A stretch of 64,000 bases of DNA from the NCBI RefSeq assembly GCF_020733635.1, contig NZ_JAJFZL010000001.1:1550001-1614000 (forward strand), in the 5' to 3' direction. This document shows positions 47,623 through 55,677 of the stretch, piece by piece (position 1 is the stretch's first letter; each line of letters opens with the position of its first letter). Origin of the DNA: Nocardia spumae. GTDB taxonomy: Bacteria > Actinomycetota > Actinomycetes > Mycobacteriales > Mycobacteriaceae. A program made the position numbers and the translations under genes. Below the pieces are notes generated by a model. The model had not been told where the DNA came from, did no database searches, and saw only the letters and a list, made by a program, of their open reading frames with translations.

Positions 47623-48210
47623 ATGCCCAGCTACGCAGAGATAACTCGGCATTCCGACCCCGATCCCGATCTGGACCCCTGGGTCGGTGACCGCCCGGAG
47701 GAAGCGCCCATCGAGATCGTCGCCTACGACCCGCAGTGGCCCCAGCGCTTCGAGAAGCTGGCCGCGCGGCTCCGCTCGACGCTCGGCGCGGCGGCACTCG
47801 AGATCGACCATGTCGGTTCGACCGCGGTCGAGGGTCCGGCCGCGAAGGATGTCATCGATATCGATCTGATCGTCGCGGATCCCCGCGCCGAGGACACCTA
47901 TGTGCCGCTGCTGGAACCGCTGGGGTACGTGCACATCGTGCGCGAGCCGTCGTTCCACGAACATCGCATGCTGCGACTCGACGACCCCCGGGCCCACCTG
48001 CACGTCTTCGGCCCCGACTGTCCGGAGACCATCCGGCACCGCATGTTCCGGGACTGGTTGCGCACCCACCCCGACGATCGCGCGCTCTACGAGGCGGCCA
48101 AGCGTTCCGCGGTCTCCGGCGGCGGGCGGATGACGGACTACAACACGCGCAAGCAGCCGGTCATCCGGGTGATCTACGACCGGGCGTTCCGCGCGGCCGG
48201 CATGCGCTAG
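47623..48210 (+). CDS. GrpB family protein (UPF0157, nucleotidyltransferase-like)
   Basis: A 195-residue protein of the nucleotidyltransferase superfamily. Signatures: IEIVAYDPQWPQRFEKL, IDHVGSTAVEGPAAKDVIDIDLIV (carrying the GS and DxD-like elements), and RLDDPRAHLHVFG. GrpB function is unsettled; some members are linked to CoaE-fused proteins. I chose the ATG at 47623, where the typical PSYAEITRHSDPDPDLDPW begins, rather than the ATG at 47566, which overlaps the permease stop. Confidence 0.9.
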   Translation: MPSYAEITRHSDPDPDLDPWVGDRPEEAPIEIVAYDPQWPQRFEKLAARLRSTLGAAALEIDHVGSTAVEGPAAKDVIDIDLIVADPRAEDTYVPLLEPLGYVHIVREPSFHEHRMLRLDDPRAHLHVFGPDCPETIRHRMFRDWLRTHPDDRALYEAAKRSAVSGGGRMTDYNTRKQPVIRVIYDRAFRAAGMR

Positions 48211-48223
48211 GACGCGCGCGGTA

Positions 48224-49198
48224 TTACGCCGGATCCGTCACCGCGGCGGCGTATCGATGACCGAGGGTGCGGATGTGCTCGACCAGTTCCGGCGGGTTCT
48301 CGATACGGAAATCCATCATGAGCATGCTCAGATAGATCGCGATCGTCTCCAAAGTGTCCGCGCCGGTGTACAACACACATGAGGTGGCATCGATCGGCTC
48401 CACCACACCGACAGTGGGGTTGATGCGCGCGATCACCGTCTCGGCCGGGGCGAGCACCGTCACGCGCGCGTGCACTCGCCAACCGGCCGTGGCGATTTCA
48501 CGCAGGACGAAGGCCACCAGATCGCTATCGGGCAGAGCCCGGGCGGCGAAATGCCGGGAACCGGCGGTGACGCTGTCGATCGCGGCCACGGGAAGCGCAC
48601 GCCAACTGTGGGTTTCGAGGTCGTAGGCCACCAGATACCACCGGCGCTGCCAGTTGATCAGGCGGTAGGGCTCGAAGCGGTCGGCGCCGGCTTCCAATAC
48701 CCGGGTGCCGCGAATCGCCGAGGCGATGGTGGTGAGGGTCTGTGCCGGGACCGGCGCGTCCGGTTCGCGTGATCCGGTGACCGCGGGCCCGATCTCGGTA
48801 GCCGCGCGCAGCGCGGTCACCTTGCGCTGCAACCGAATCGGCAGGATGCGTTCCAGCTTCGCCAATGCCCGCGCCACGTTCTCGTCGATATCGGCGATGC
48901 CGGTCGAACCGTCCTCCGCGAGTCCGATCGCCACCGCGACCGCGACCGCCTCGTCGTCGTCGAGCAGCAGTGGCGGCATGGTCTTGCCCTGGCCGAGCCG
49001 ATATCCACCGATCGCCCCGCGCTCGGCGTGTACGGGGTAGCCCAGTTCGCGCAGCCGTGCGATGTCCTGGCGCAGCGTGCGATCGGTGACGCCGAGCCGT
49101 TGCGCCAGCTCCCGGCCGGTGTAGGTGCGGTCCTGCAGCAGCGACAGCAGACGCAGGACGCGGGTTGTGGTAGAGGTCACAAACTTGTCCTTCGGCAT
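48224..49198 (-). CDS. WYL-domain transcriptional regulator
   Basis: A 324-residue DeoR-like/HTH_11 regulator with a ligand-sensing WYL domain. The winged helix is at residues 8-60 (LLSLLQDRTYTGRELAQRLGVTDRTLRQDI). The WYL signature lies near residue 195 (INWQRRWYLVAYDLE), followed by a WCX extension. The ATG at 49198 starts it. It is divergent from the TIGR03086 gene with an inverted repeat between, so it probably controls that gene and itself. The signal is unknown. Confidence 0.92.
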   Translation of the reverse strand: MPKDKFVTSTTTRVLRLLSLLQDRTYTGRELAQRLGVTDRTLRQDIARLRELGYPVHAERGAIGGYRLGQGKTMPPLLLDDDEAVAVAVAIGLAEDGSTGIADIDENVARALAKLERILPIRLQRKVTALRAATEIGPAVTGSREPDAPVPAQTLTTIASAIRGTRVLEAGADRFEPYRLINWQRRWYLVAYDLETHSWRALPVAAIDSVTAGSRHFAARALPDSDLVAFVLREIATAGWRVHARVTVLAPAETVIARINPTVGVVEPIDATSCVLYTGADTLETIAIYLSMLMMDFRIENPPELVEHIRTLGHRYAAAVTDPA

Positions 49199-49207
49199 CG
49201 GGACGCG

Positions 49208-49230
49208 ATTAGGAAGAATACGAGCCTAAT
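49208..49230. promoter_or_regulatory. Inverted repeat between WYL regulator and TIGR03086 gene
   Basis: ATTAGG-N11-CCTAAT, perfect six-base arms, in the 80-bp divergent gap. Spacing of about two helical turns between half-site centres fits a dimeric regulator, the WYL protein being the obvious one. Confidence 0.5.
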
Positions 49231-49278
49231 TGCCGCATAGCCTGAGTTCAACGCCGACAGCGAACGAAAGGCCCCACC

Positions 49279-49899
49279 ATGGACACCACCTCGCAGACCA
49301 CCGATCCCGCCCTCGTCCTCGCTCCCGTGTGGCGCGATGTCCTCGCCGAGTCCTACCGGGCGCTCACCGCGGCGGTCGCCGGCATCACCGCCGATCGGTG
49401 GGAATCCACGACACCCTGCTCGCAGTGGACGGTCACCCAGGTGGTGCAGCACGCCGCGGGTGATCAGCTCGCGTACGCCGCGGCCCTCGGTATCGGCTCC
49501 GGCCCCGCCGAGGACCCGTTCTCCCCGTCCGGCGTGGTCGTCGGCAGCCCCGCCGATCTGGTCGCCGCGGCCGTCACGGAGACCGCCGCCGCGTGGGCCA
49601 CGGTCGCCGACGACGCCGAATCCGTCCCGACCCCGCTGCCGCACGGCGTCCTGCCCACCCCGGTCGCCGCGGTGATGTGCGCCCTCGACGCGGCCGTCCA
49701 CGCCTGGGATATCGCGATCGCCACCGGGCAGCCCTCCCCGCTGACCGACGAGCTGGCCGGCCATTTCCTCACCGCCGCAACCGGTCTGGTGGAGCCGCTG
49801 CGCCAGTGGGGTGCTTACGCGGCGGTGTTGGACGCGGAGCCGGGGGACTCCGTGGTGGACGCGCTGCTGCGCTACCTGGGCCGAGATCCGCGCGCCTGA
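49279..49899 (+). CDS. TIGR03086-family (MDMPI/DinB-like) protein
   Basis: A 206-residue four-helix-bundle protein of the mycothiol-dependent maleylpyruvate isomerase/DinB superfamily, mostly predicted metal-binding. Pattern: LTAAVAGITADRWESTTPCSQWTVTQVVQHAAGD with the His at the end of helix 2, and a late AVHAWDIAIATGQP with another His. These two His positions would bind the metal. The ATG follows GAAAGG. It is divergent from the WYL regulator. Confidence 0.88.
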   Translation: MDTTSQTTDPALVLAPVWRDVLAESYRALTAAVAGITADRWESTTPCSQWTVTQVVQHAAGDQLAYAAALGIGSGPAEDPFSPSGVVVGSPADLVAAAVTETAAAWATVADDAESVPTPLPHGVLPTPVAAVMCALDAAVHAWDIAIATGQPSPLTDELAGHFLTAATGLVEPLRQWGAYAAVLDAEPGDSVVDALLRYLGRDPRA

Positions 49900-49940
49900 G
49901 ATGCGCTCCCGGGGTTCGCGAATACCCGTGCTGCGCTGAG

Positions 49941-50375
49941 CTATTCGGTCCGGGCGAGTACCCGGGTCAGCAGTGTGGCCAGGCGGTCTCGCTCGGCGGC
50001 GGTCAGCCCGCGGAAGATCTCGTCCTGGGCGGCGGTCAGCGTGGCATCCAGCTCGCGCAGTCTGTGCTCGCCGGTAGCGGTGAGCGTGATCAGATTGCGA
50101 CGCCGGTCGTCCGGATCCGGTTCTCTCGCGATATGTCCCTGCGATTCCAGCTCGGCGAGCATCGTGTGCATATCGCTGCGGTCTATCCGGCATCGCTGCC
50201 CGATGGCCGCTTGGCTCGCGGGCCCGAACTCGTCGAGCGCGGCGAGAATCGCGAAGTGGTACCCGCGAGCCCCGACTGTTGCCATGGCTTCGCCGATATG
50301 TCGCTGGGCCAGTGCGGCCGTTTTGCCGACCAGCCAACTCGGCTTGCCGCGTAAACGGGCAGGTGCCTCCTCCAT
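49941..50375 (-). CDS. MarR family transcriptional regulator
   Basis: A 144-residue winged-helix regulator. The HTH lies in ILAALDEFGPASQAAIGQRCRIDRSDMHTMLAELESQG, and the wing in DDRRRNLITLTATGEHRL. It is divergent from the glcG-like gene, with two GTTGG-N5-CCAAC repeats in the 98-bp gap that are very likely its operators. MarR proteins usually release DNA on binding phenolic or oxidising compounds; the ligand here is unknown. Confidence 0.93.
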   Translation of the reverse strand: MEEAPARLRGKPSWLVGKTAALAQRHIGEAMATVGARGYHFAILAALDEFGPASQAAIGQRCRIDRSDMHTMLAELESQGHIAREPDPDDRRRNLITLTATGEHRLRELDATLTAAQDEIFRGLTAAERDRLATLLTRVLARTE

Positions 50376-50395
50376 GTGGACAGTCTAGCTAATTC

Positions 50396-50410
50396 GTTGG
50401 GCTGGCCAAC
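50396..50410. promoter_or_regulatory. MarR operator candidate 1
   Basis: GTTGG-GCTGG-CCAAC, perfect five-base arms, 20 bp upstream of the MarR start codon. Same arms and spacing as the second site 44 bp away. Confidence 0.65.
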
Positions 50411-50439
50411 TATTTTGGCGTACGCTTGCCGAGTAGAAC

Positions 50440-50454
50440 GTTGGAGAGACCAAC
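50440..50454. promoter_or_regulatory. MarR operator candidate 2
   Basis: CGTTGG-AGAGA-CCAACG: the arms extend to six bases here. It lies 20 bp upstream of the glcG-like start codon. Two sites of the same consensus, one near each divergent gene, support shared regulation. Confidence 0.65.
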
Positions 50455-50473
50455 GATCAGTTGAGGGAGAGAA

Positions 50474-50899
50474 ATGACGCTCACCTTGGAGGAAGCCCGT
50501 GCGATCAGTGTCGGAGTCCGCACGCACGCATCGGAATTGGGTGCGCGGATCGCGGTAGCGATCGTCGACGAGGGCGGGCATGTCCGAGTCCTCGACCGCA
50601 TGGACGGCGCGCCACCGATGTCGGCGCGCATCGCCCCGGCGAAGGCATCGAGTGTCGCCCTGTTCCACCGCGACGGCGATGAGCTACAGCGACTCCAGCA
50701 GGCTTGGCCCGCATTGTTCGACCGGATCGGCCAGATGTCCTCGACGCCGATCCTGGCAGGCGCGGGCTCGCGGCTGATCCATCGCCACGGTCTGGTGCTG
50801 GGCGCGGTCGCGGTCAGCGGAGGAAGGCCGGAGCAGGACGACGAATGCGCCGAGTTCGGACTCGCCGCCCTGGTGCGGCCGCCGGCGAACTCGGTGTGA
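50474..50899 (+). CDS. GlcG/HbpS family heme-binding protein
   Basis: A 141-residue DUF336 (GlcG/HbpS) protein. Typical run: LTLEEARAISVGV, VAIVDEGGHVRVLDRMDGAPP, then HGLVLGAVAVSGGRPEQDDE. Streptomyces HbpS binds heme and iron and senses redox stress; others are accessory to glycolate or diol pathways. No signal peptide is seen. The ATG follows GAGGGAGAG. It is controlled from the MarR-side divergent gap. A broken relative lies immediately downstream on the opposite strand. Confidence 0.88.
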   Translation: MTLTLEEARAISVGVRTHASELGARIAVAIVDEGGHVRVLDRMDGAPPMSARIAPAKASSVALFHRDGDELQRLQQAWPALFDRIGQMSSTPILAGAGSRLIHRHGLVLGAVAVSGGRPEQDDECAEFGLAALVRPPANSV

Positions 50900-50942
50900 A
50901 CAGCGCCGATCGATGCTTCAGCCTACGAAGGTCTTTCGCGGC

Positions 50943-51201
50943 TCACGCCGAGTGCGCGCGATCGTCGTGCCGGCGATCCACCGCCGTCCGCACGGCCTCT
51001 TCGTCCTGGGTGGCATGGGCGCCCGAGGCGCCGGCCGCTCCGAGGATCATCCCGTACTCGGTCACCAGCACACCACCCGCGAAGGGATGTAGTCGCCGCC
51101 GTAGAGGTGCTGAATGCTGTCGACGATCGCGCCCGGCAACGGGATTCGTCCCGAAGGCTGGAGACTGAGTAGTGCGGTGCGCGTCTCGGCTTGCTCGAAC
51201 C
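50943..51201 (-). pseudogene. Frameshifted, 5'-truncated GlcG/HbpS-like remnant
   Basis: Read on the minus strand, one frame gives AETRTALLSLQPSGRIPLPG, then VDSIQHLYGGDYIP. After a single-base loss the next frame continues FAGGVLVTEYGMILGAAGAS, then HATQDEEAVRTAVDR and a stop at 50943. Joined, this is the C-terminal two thirds of a GlcG/HbpS domain. The N-terminal third is missing, replaced by the start region of the DIP1984 gene. It is too diverged from the intact neighbour to be its recent duplicate. Confidence 0.65.
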
Positions 51202-51302
51202 CCGTTGCCGCTCTTCCGAACCCGGCGGGCCTGGAAAATGACATGTCGAAGCGGTCCCTGCCGCGACTACACTCCGTCCGGTATGTGAATCGGAGGTGGG
51301 AA

Positions 51303-51773
51303 ATGAAGCTGGCCGAGGCATTGGCTCTGCGCGCGGACTCGGTGAAACGAATCGAGCAGCTGCGCACGCGGATCGCCGGTAACGCGCGATTCCAGGAGGG
51401 TGAGGAGCCCGCCGAAGATGCCGGGGCACTACTCACCGAGGTGGGGGACGCGCTCGGGGAGTTCGAAGATCTGGTTCGGCGGATCAATCGCACCAACGCG
51501 GCCTCCCGGATCGGAGACGACGGGACGGTGACCGATGCGCTGGCCCGCCGCGATGCGTTGCGGTTGCGGCATGCGATCGTCACCGACGCCGCGAACGCCG
51601 CGGTGGGGCAGGGGCAGCACGGCTACGGTCGCCAGTTGCGCTCCGAGCTGAAGATGCTGTCCGCACTGCCGGTCGCCGATCTGCGGACGCAGGCCGATGA
51701 GCTGGCCCGGGAACTGCGTGAACTCGACGTCCGTATTCAGCGTGCGAACTGGGAGATCGATCTGCTGGACTGA
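51303..51773 (+). CDS. DIP1984 family protein
   Basis: A 156-residue, almost entirely helical, charged protein: KLAEALALRADSVKRIEQLR, then LVRRINRTNAASRI, then a C-terminal coiled coil ending RANWEIDLLD. This is the DIP1984 family, named from a Corynebacterium structure; the role is unknown. It is often found in accessory or defence-like neighbourhoods. ATG preceded by GGAGGTGGG. Soluble. Confidence 0.9.
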   Translation: MKLAEALALRADSVKRIEQLRTRIAGNARFQEGEEPAEDAGALLTEVGDALGEFEDLVRRINRTNAASRIGDDGTVTDALARRDALRLRHAIVTDAANAAVGQGQHGYGRQLRSELKMLSALPVADLRTQADELARELRELDVRIQRANWEIDLLD

Positions 51774-52051
51774 CGGGAGATGGAGCAGGTAGTCGCAGCG
51801 GAGGCGTGCACAACCCGTAGGGCCGGCGGGCAACTCGGCCCCCTTTCTTGGCGCACGGTGGGCAGTGCAGGGGTTCGATTCCCCGGTTCACAACTCAGCC
51901 CAGCACCGCGCACAAGTAACGGATACGGCATACGCCGCACCACCACGTGCGGATCCGCGACGACGAGGGCGGGTAAGGGGTACTCCATCTCAGCGGGCGC
52001 TACCTGGGCAGATGCAGCAGCCGGGCATGCGCCGCGTAGACTCTTGCACTC

Positions 52052-53152
52052 GTGAGTCTCACCCTCGGTATCGTCGGTCTGCCCAACGTCGGAAAGTCGA
52101 CGCTGTTCAACGCGCTGACCCGCAACGACGTGCTCGCCGCGAACTACCCGTTCGCCACCATCGAGCCGAACGTCGGCGTGGTGCCGCTGCCCGATCCGAG
52201 GCTGGACAAGCTCGCCGAGATCTTCAGCTCCGAGCGCATCGTTCCCGCGACGGTGTCGTTCGTCGATATCGCCGGCATCGTCAAGGGCGCCTCCGAGGGC
52301 GCGGGCCTGGGCAACAAGTTCCTCGCCAACATCCGCGAAGCCGACGCCATCTGCCAGGTGGTCCGCGTCTTCGCCGACGACGACGTGGTCCATGTCGACG
52401 GCAAGGTCGATCCCCTCAGCGATATCGAGGTCATCGAAACCGAGCTCATCCTCGCCGACCTGCAGACCCTGGAGAAGGCGGTCGTCCGCCTCGACAAGGA
52501 AGCCAAGGTCAAAAAGGACCGCAAGCCGGTCGCCGACGCCGCCAAGCAGGCACAGGAATTCCTCAACGAGGGCAAAACGCTCTACGCGGTCCGCGACAAG
52601 ATCGACGCCGACCTGCTGCGCGAACTGTCGCTGCTCACCACCAAGCCTTTCCTCTACGTCTTCAACGCCGACGAGTCGGTCCTGACCGACGAAGCCCGCG
52701 TAGCCGAGTTGAAAGCCGCGGTCGCCCCGGCCGACGCGGTCTTCCTCGACGCCAAGGTAGAAGCCGAACTCCTGGAACTCGACGCCGAATCCGCCCTGGA
52801 ACTCCTGGAATCCATCGGCCAGACCGAACCCGGCCTGCACGCGCTGGCCCGCGCCGGCTTCCACACCCTCGGCCTGCAGACCTACCTCACCGCCGGCCCG
52901 AAAGAGGCCCGCGCGTGGACGATTCACCAGGGCGACACCGCGCCCAAGGCGGCAGGTGTCATCCACACCGACTTCGAACGCGGCTTCATCAAGGCCGAAA
53001 TCGTGGCCTACGACGACCTGGTCGAAGCCGGTTCCATGGCGGCCGCCAAGTCCGCGGGCAAGGTGCGGATGGAAGGTAAGGACTACGTCATGCACGACGG
53101 GGACGTAGTCGAGTTCCGAACCGGAATAGCCTCACCGTCCAAGAGCAAGTAG
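52052..53152 (+). CDS. ychF: Redox-regulated ATPase YchF (Obg-family)
   Basis: A 366-residue ribosome-associated ATPase. Walker [15 protein letters not shown], switch regions with [15 protein letters not shown] and [21 protein letters not shown], a coiled-coil insert (about 130-200) and a C-terminal TGS domain ending in [12 protein letters not shown]. The family's altered G4 motif prefers ATP over GTP. Start GTG at 52052. In M. tuberculosis the equivalent (Rv1112) follows Rv1111c closely; here some 20 kb of other genes lie between them. Confidence 0.95.
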   Translation: MSLTLGIVGLPNVGKSTLFNALTRNDVLAANYPFATIEPNVGVVPLPDPRLDKLAEIFSSERIVPATVSFVDIAGIVKGASEGAGLGNKFLANIREADAICQVVRVFADDDVVHVDGKVDPLSDIEVIETELILADLQTLEKAVVRLDKEAKVKKDRKPVADAAKQAQEFLNEGKTLYAVRDKIDADLLRELSLLTTKPFLYVFNADESVLTDEARVAELKAAVAPADAVFLDAKVEAELLELDAESALELLESIGQTEPGLHALARAGFHTLGLQTYLTAGPKEARAWTIHQGDTAPKAAGVIHTDFERGFIKAEIVAYDDLVEAGSMAAAKSAGKVRMEGKDYVMHDGDVVEFRTGIASPSKSK

Positions 53153-53186
53153 GCCGCGGTCGGATCTACCACGCGCACAGGCTGAT

Positions 53187-53205
53187 TGAGCTCCATCCCA
53201 GCTCA
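53187..53205 (+). terminator. Small hairpin after ychF
   Basis: TGAGCT-CCATCCC-AGCTCA, six-base arms, 35 bp past the ychF stop. No T-run follows, so it is a weak terminator candidate. Confidence 0.3.
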
Positions 53206-53351
53206 GGGTGGGGTTCAGTTGTTGGTGGAGCCAGGATGGCCGCTTCGGACCGCGCGGGTAGCGGCAGAAGAGAATGTTTCCGCCTAATTGCTGAGTCGAA
53301 GGCGATGTTCGTCACGGTGAGATCTTCGCTGCGAGTCGGCGGGAGTTCCTG

Positions 53352-53510
53352 GTGCGCAGACACTACGACTATGACCAGCACTACGACTATGACCAGATCG
53401 CCGCACTGGTCTCTGGTCGCCATGATCAACGCCGCAACCGGCTGCTGGTGATCACCAAGACCACAGGCGGCTCCTACCAGGCCGGCACATTCGACAACGT
53501 GGCGAACTGA
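53352..53510 (+). CDS. 52-residue candidate small protein with tandem HYDYDQ
   Basis: The GTG at 53352 has GGGAG six bases upstream. The product starts RRHYDYDQHYDYDQIAALV and continues with a basic stretch, then LLVITKTTGGSYQ and FDNVAN. The HYDYDQ pair comes from an 18-bp tandem DNA repeat. The frame is open only a short way upstream of this start. No family is recognised; it could be a real small protein or the tail of a decayed gene. Confidence 0.4.
   Translation: MRRHYDYDQHYDYDQIAALVSGRHDQRRNRLLVITKTTGGSYQAGTFDNVAN
53361..53396. repeat. 18-bp perfect tandem duplication
   Basis: CACTACGACTATGACCAG occurs twice head to tail. Being a multiple of three, it keeps the frame of the small ORF that contains it and doubles the peptide HYDYDQ. 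Confidence 0.9.
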
Positions 53511-53657
53511 CCGGCATACCAATCCCTGCCCGGCCCAGGACCGTTCTATCCCGGGACGGCGCGCCGTATGTGCCAGTCCGAACAGCGCGATCAGCGGCAT
53601 CGGCGAACGTTGCGCCAGTCCGTTCGAGCTGCGCACAGGTCTGTCGCGTGCACAGTG

Positions 53658-54227
53658 TCACGCTTGGACGCGAAGGCCGTCGAAGAGGAAGTCCAGCAGT
53701 GTGTGGGCTTGCTGGGTTCGGTCCGGATCTCCTTCAGTGGCAAGGGTTATCGCGTTGACGAGCTTCAGTAACTGGGGTGCGGTCAGCCCGGAACGGATCT
53801 CGCCTGCGTCTTGAGCGCGCTGCAAAAGGCCGGTTGCCGCGGCGAATATTTCTTTCCGGCACCAAGATTCGGTCGATGTGCCTATGACTGCGAGCAGCGA
53901 GGCCGCGAGGCCGCGGGTGGCGCTGCCCTGTGCGACAACGGTGTCGAGCCACAACCTGAGCGCCTCGGCGGGGGAGTGTGCCGTGGCCAAGTCGCCGGCT
54001 CGGTGAACCAGGGCCTCTATGTGGTCGTGATGGACCGCTTCCAGTAGTGCCTGTCTGGTCGGGAAATGGCGGTAGAGCGTGGCATTGCCGACCCCGGCGG
54101 CGCGTGCGATGTCGTCCAGCGGCACCTGCGGGCCGTGTTCGGCGAAGGCATTGGTGGCGGCGGTGATGAGCCGCTGGTAGTTGCGCAGCGCATCGGCACG
54201 GGCCGGTCTGCTCGGGGCTGGTGTCAT
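53658..54227 (-). CDS. TetR family transcriptional regulator
   Basis: A 189-residue repressor. HTH in residues 17-62: RLITAATNAFAEHGPQVPLDD, then IARAAGVGNATLYRHFPTRQAL. The C-terminal half resembles the TetR group with SBP-like ligand pockets, ligand unknown. The ATG at 54227 is chosen because the frame upstream crosses the operator repeats. It is divergent from the NmrA-like gene with two GGGGA-N3-TCCCC repeats between them. Confidence 0.92.
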   Translation of the reverse strand: MTPAPSRPARADALRNYQRLITAATNAFAEHGPQVPLDDIARAAGVGNATLYRHFPTRQALLEAVHHDHIEALVHRAGDLATAHSPAEALRLWLDTVVAQGSATRGLAASLLAVIGTSTESWCRKEIFAAATGLLQRAQDAGEIRSGLTAPQLLKLVNAITLATEGDPDRTQQAHTLLDFLFDGLRVQA

Positions 54228-54244
54228 TACACTCCGAGTGCAAA

Positions 54245-54261
54245 ACGGGGATAGTCCCCGT
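54245..54261. promoter_or_regulatory. TetR operator candidate 1 (TetR/NmrA gap)
   Basis: ACGGGGA-TAG-TCCCCGT, perfect seven-base arms with a three-base centre, 18 bp upstream of the TetR start codon. A second copy of the core lies 35 bp away. Confidence 0.7.
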
Positions 54262-54281
54262 ATTGTAGCCGACGGTTGAAC

Positions 54282-54294
54282 GGGGACAATCCCC
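54282..54294. promoter_or_regulatory. TetR operator candidate 2 (TetR/NmrA gap)
   Basis: GGGGA-CAA-TCCCC, the same arms and spacing as the first site, 46 bp before the NmrA-like start codon. Paired sites, one per divergent gene, point to joint repression. Confidence 0.65.
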
Positions 54295-54339
54295 ATTTAT
54301 CGCCGATGCAGGCGAACAGTGCTACTCGAGGAGGATGCG

Positions 54340-55233
54340 ATGTCGGACATCGTGTTGGTTACCGGAGCGACGGGCACCCAAGGTGGCGCAACGGCTCGCG
54401 CACTGCTGGCGGCGGGTTGGCGGGTGCGTGCGCTGGTGCGTGACCCGGACACCGCGGGTGCTCGGATGTTGGCAGAGGCGGGTGCGGAACTGGCGCGTGG
54501 CGATATGGGCGACCGAACCACGCTGGATACGGCGGCGGCGGGTGTTCACGGGGTGTTCAGCGTGCAACCGACCGCGGGATACCCTGGCACACCTCCCGGA
54601 TTCACCGTCGACGATGAACTGAGGCTGGGCCGCAATGTCGCGGATGCGGCCGCGGCAGCGGGTGTTGCTCACTTTGTTTACGCCTCGGTCGGCGCTGCCG
54701 ACGCCGATCACGGCATTCGCCGCTGGCAGAGCAAGGCGGAGTTGGAGAGATACTCGACTCGGCTCGGCTTGGCGACCACCGCATTACGCCCGGCGCGCTT
54801 CATGGAGAACCAGCTCGACCCCCGCTTCGGCTTGCGCGAGGGAGTACTCACCGATGTCATCCATCCGGACGTACCCGTGCAGCTGATCGCGGGTACCGAC
54901 ATCGGTGTCTTCGCCGCACGGGCTTTCACTCACCCGGACGAATACATCGGAGCCGCGGTGGAGCTGGCGGGCGACGAGCTGACCATGACCCAGATCACCG
55001 AGGCCATGAGCCGGTCCCTCGGACAACCGATCGAATACCGAGCGATCCCACGAGAAGCGTTGTCGGACAAGGACCCCGACGCCCTCGCCGGCTACCGGTT
55101 CGCCAACCAGGGCGGAGGCTGGAATGCCGACATCGTGTCGCTGCGGCGATGCCATCCGGAACTGCTGGATTTCACCACCTGGCTGGAGCGTGAAGGTGTA
55201 CGGCAGTACTCCGCTTACACCGCCCGACCCTGA
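54340..55233 (+). CDS. NmrA-like NAD(P)-binding protein
   Basis: A 297-residue short-chain dehydrogenase-like protein of the NmrA/HSCARG group. The Rossmann motif is VLVTGATGTQGGATARALL (GxxGxxG) at residues 5-23. The usual catalytic Tyr of active SDRs is not in a YxxxK setting, as typical for redox-sensing NmrA proteins; some members act on quinones or azo compounds. The ATG at 54340 has GAGGAGG just upstream. It is divergent from its probable TetR regulator. Confidence 0.9.
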   Translation: MSDIVLVTGATGTQGGATARALLAAGWRVRALVRDPDTAGARMLAEAGAELARGDMGDRTTLDTAAAGVHGVFSVQPTAGYPGTPPGFTVDDELRLGRNVADAAAAAGVAHFVYASVGAADADHGIRRWQSKAELERYSTRLGLATTALRPARFMENQLDPRFGLREGVLTDVIHPDVPVQLIAGTDIGVFAARAFTHPDEYIGAAVELAGDELTMTQITEAMSRSLGQPIEYRAIPREALSDKDPDALAGYRFANQGGGWNADIVSLRRCHPELLDFTTWLEREGVRQYSAYTARP

Positions 55234-55677
55234 TGAACATTGCCGAAGACATGCGCGGGCAACTCGATCGGCGGCGGCCGAGTTCCGCAGCGGATTAGCG
55301 TCTGCGAAGAAGTAGGTCGGCGTAGGTATCGCTGCTGGTAGAGACTTGCTGAGCCCACCAAAAGTATTGGGTGGGCTCAACGCTTCGCTGGCCAGTCATC
55401 GGCCGGTTGAACCAGTGCGATCCGAGAGTGTCGACTTGCGGAGACAAAGGTGGGTGGGTGGGTGGCGTCGTAAGCGATGGCTGCGGTCTACAGATAAGCG
55501 GCATGGCCGATGTGACGGCTGGCAGTGGCGGCGCACGTATGTGTGGGTGATGCGACCGCGTGGACGCCGTCGTTCGCGAACCGGCGCTCGCGCCTTCGTT
55601 CTGTTGCCACGCAATATGAACATTGAGCCTCTCGGTGGGGGCTTGCTTCTACCGAGGGGTGGTGTCAGCGCGGCCTG
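55234..55677. other. 444-bp stretch without a convincing gene
   Basis: Between the NmrA-like and pentapeptide genes I see a strong hairpin (55350-55379) and a G-rich run of three GGG tracts with single-T spacers flanked by GG (55449-55465). Short open frames occur on both strands, for instance a minus-strand one ending in QVSTSSDTYADLLLRRR, but none has a good start site or recognisable family. Confidence 0.5.
55350..55379. terminator. Strong hairpin after NmrA-like gene
   Basis: TGAGCCCACC and GGTGGGCTCA, perfect ten-base arms, around a ten-base A/T-rich loop. It lies 117 bp past the NmrA-like stop and could terminate transcription from either side. No long T-run is present. Confidence 0.55.

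Noticed and set aside
51870..51884. tRNA-like T-arm (GGGG-TTCGATT-CCCC) upstream of ychF
   Set aside because: The T-loop text is right, but I find no acceptor, D-arm or anticodon arm at proper distances and no CCA-ready 3' end. Possibly a chance match or a very old tRNA remnant.
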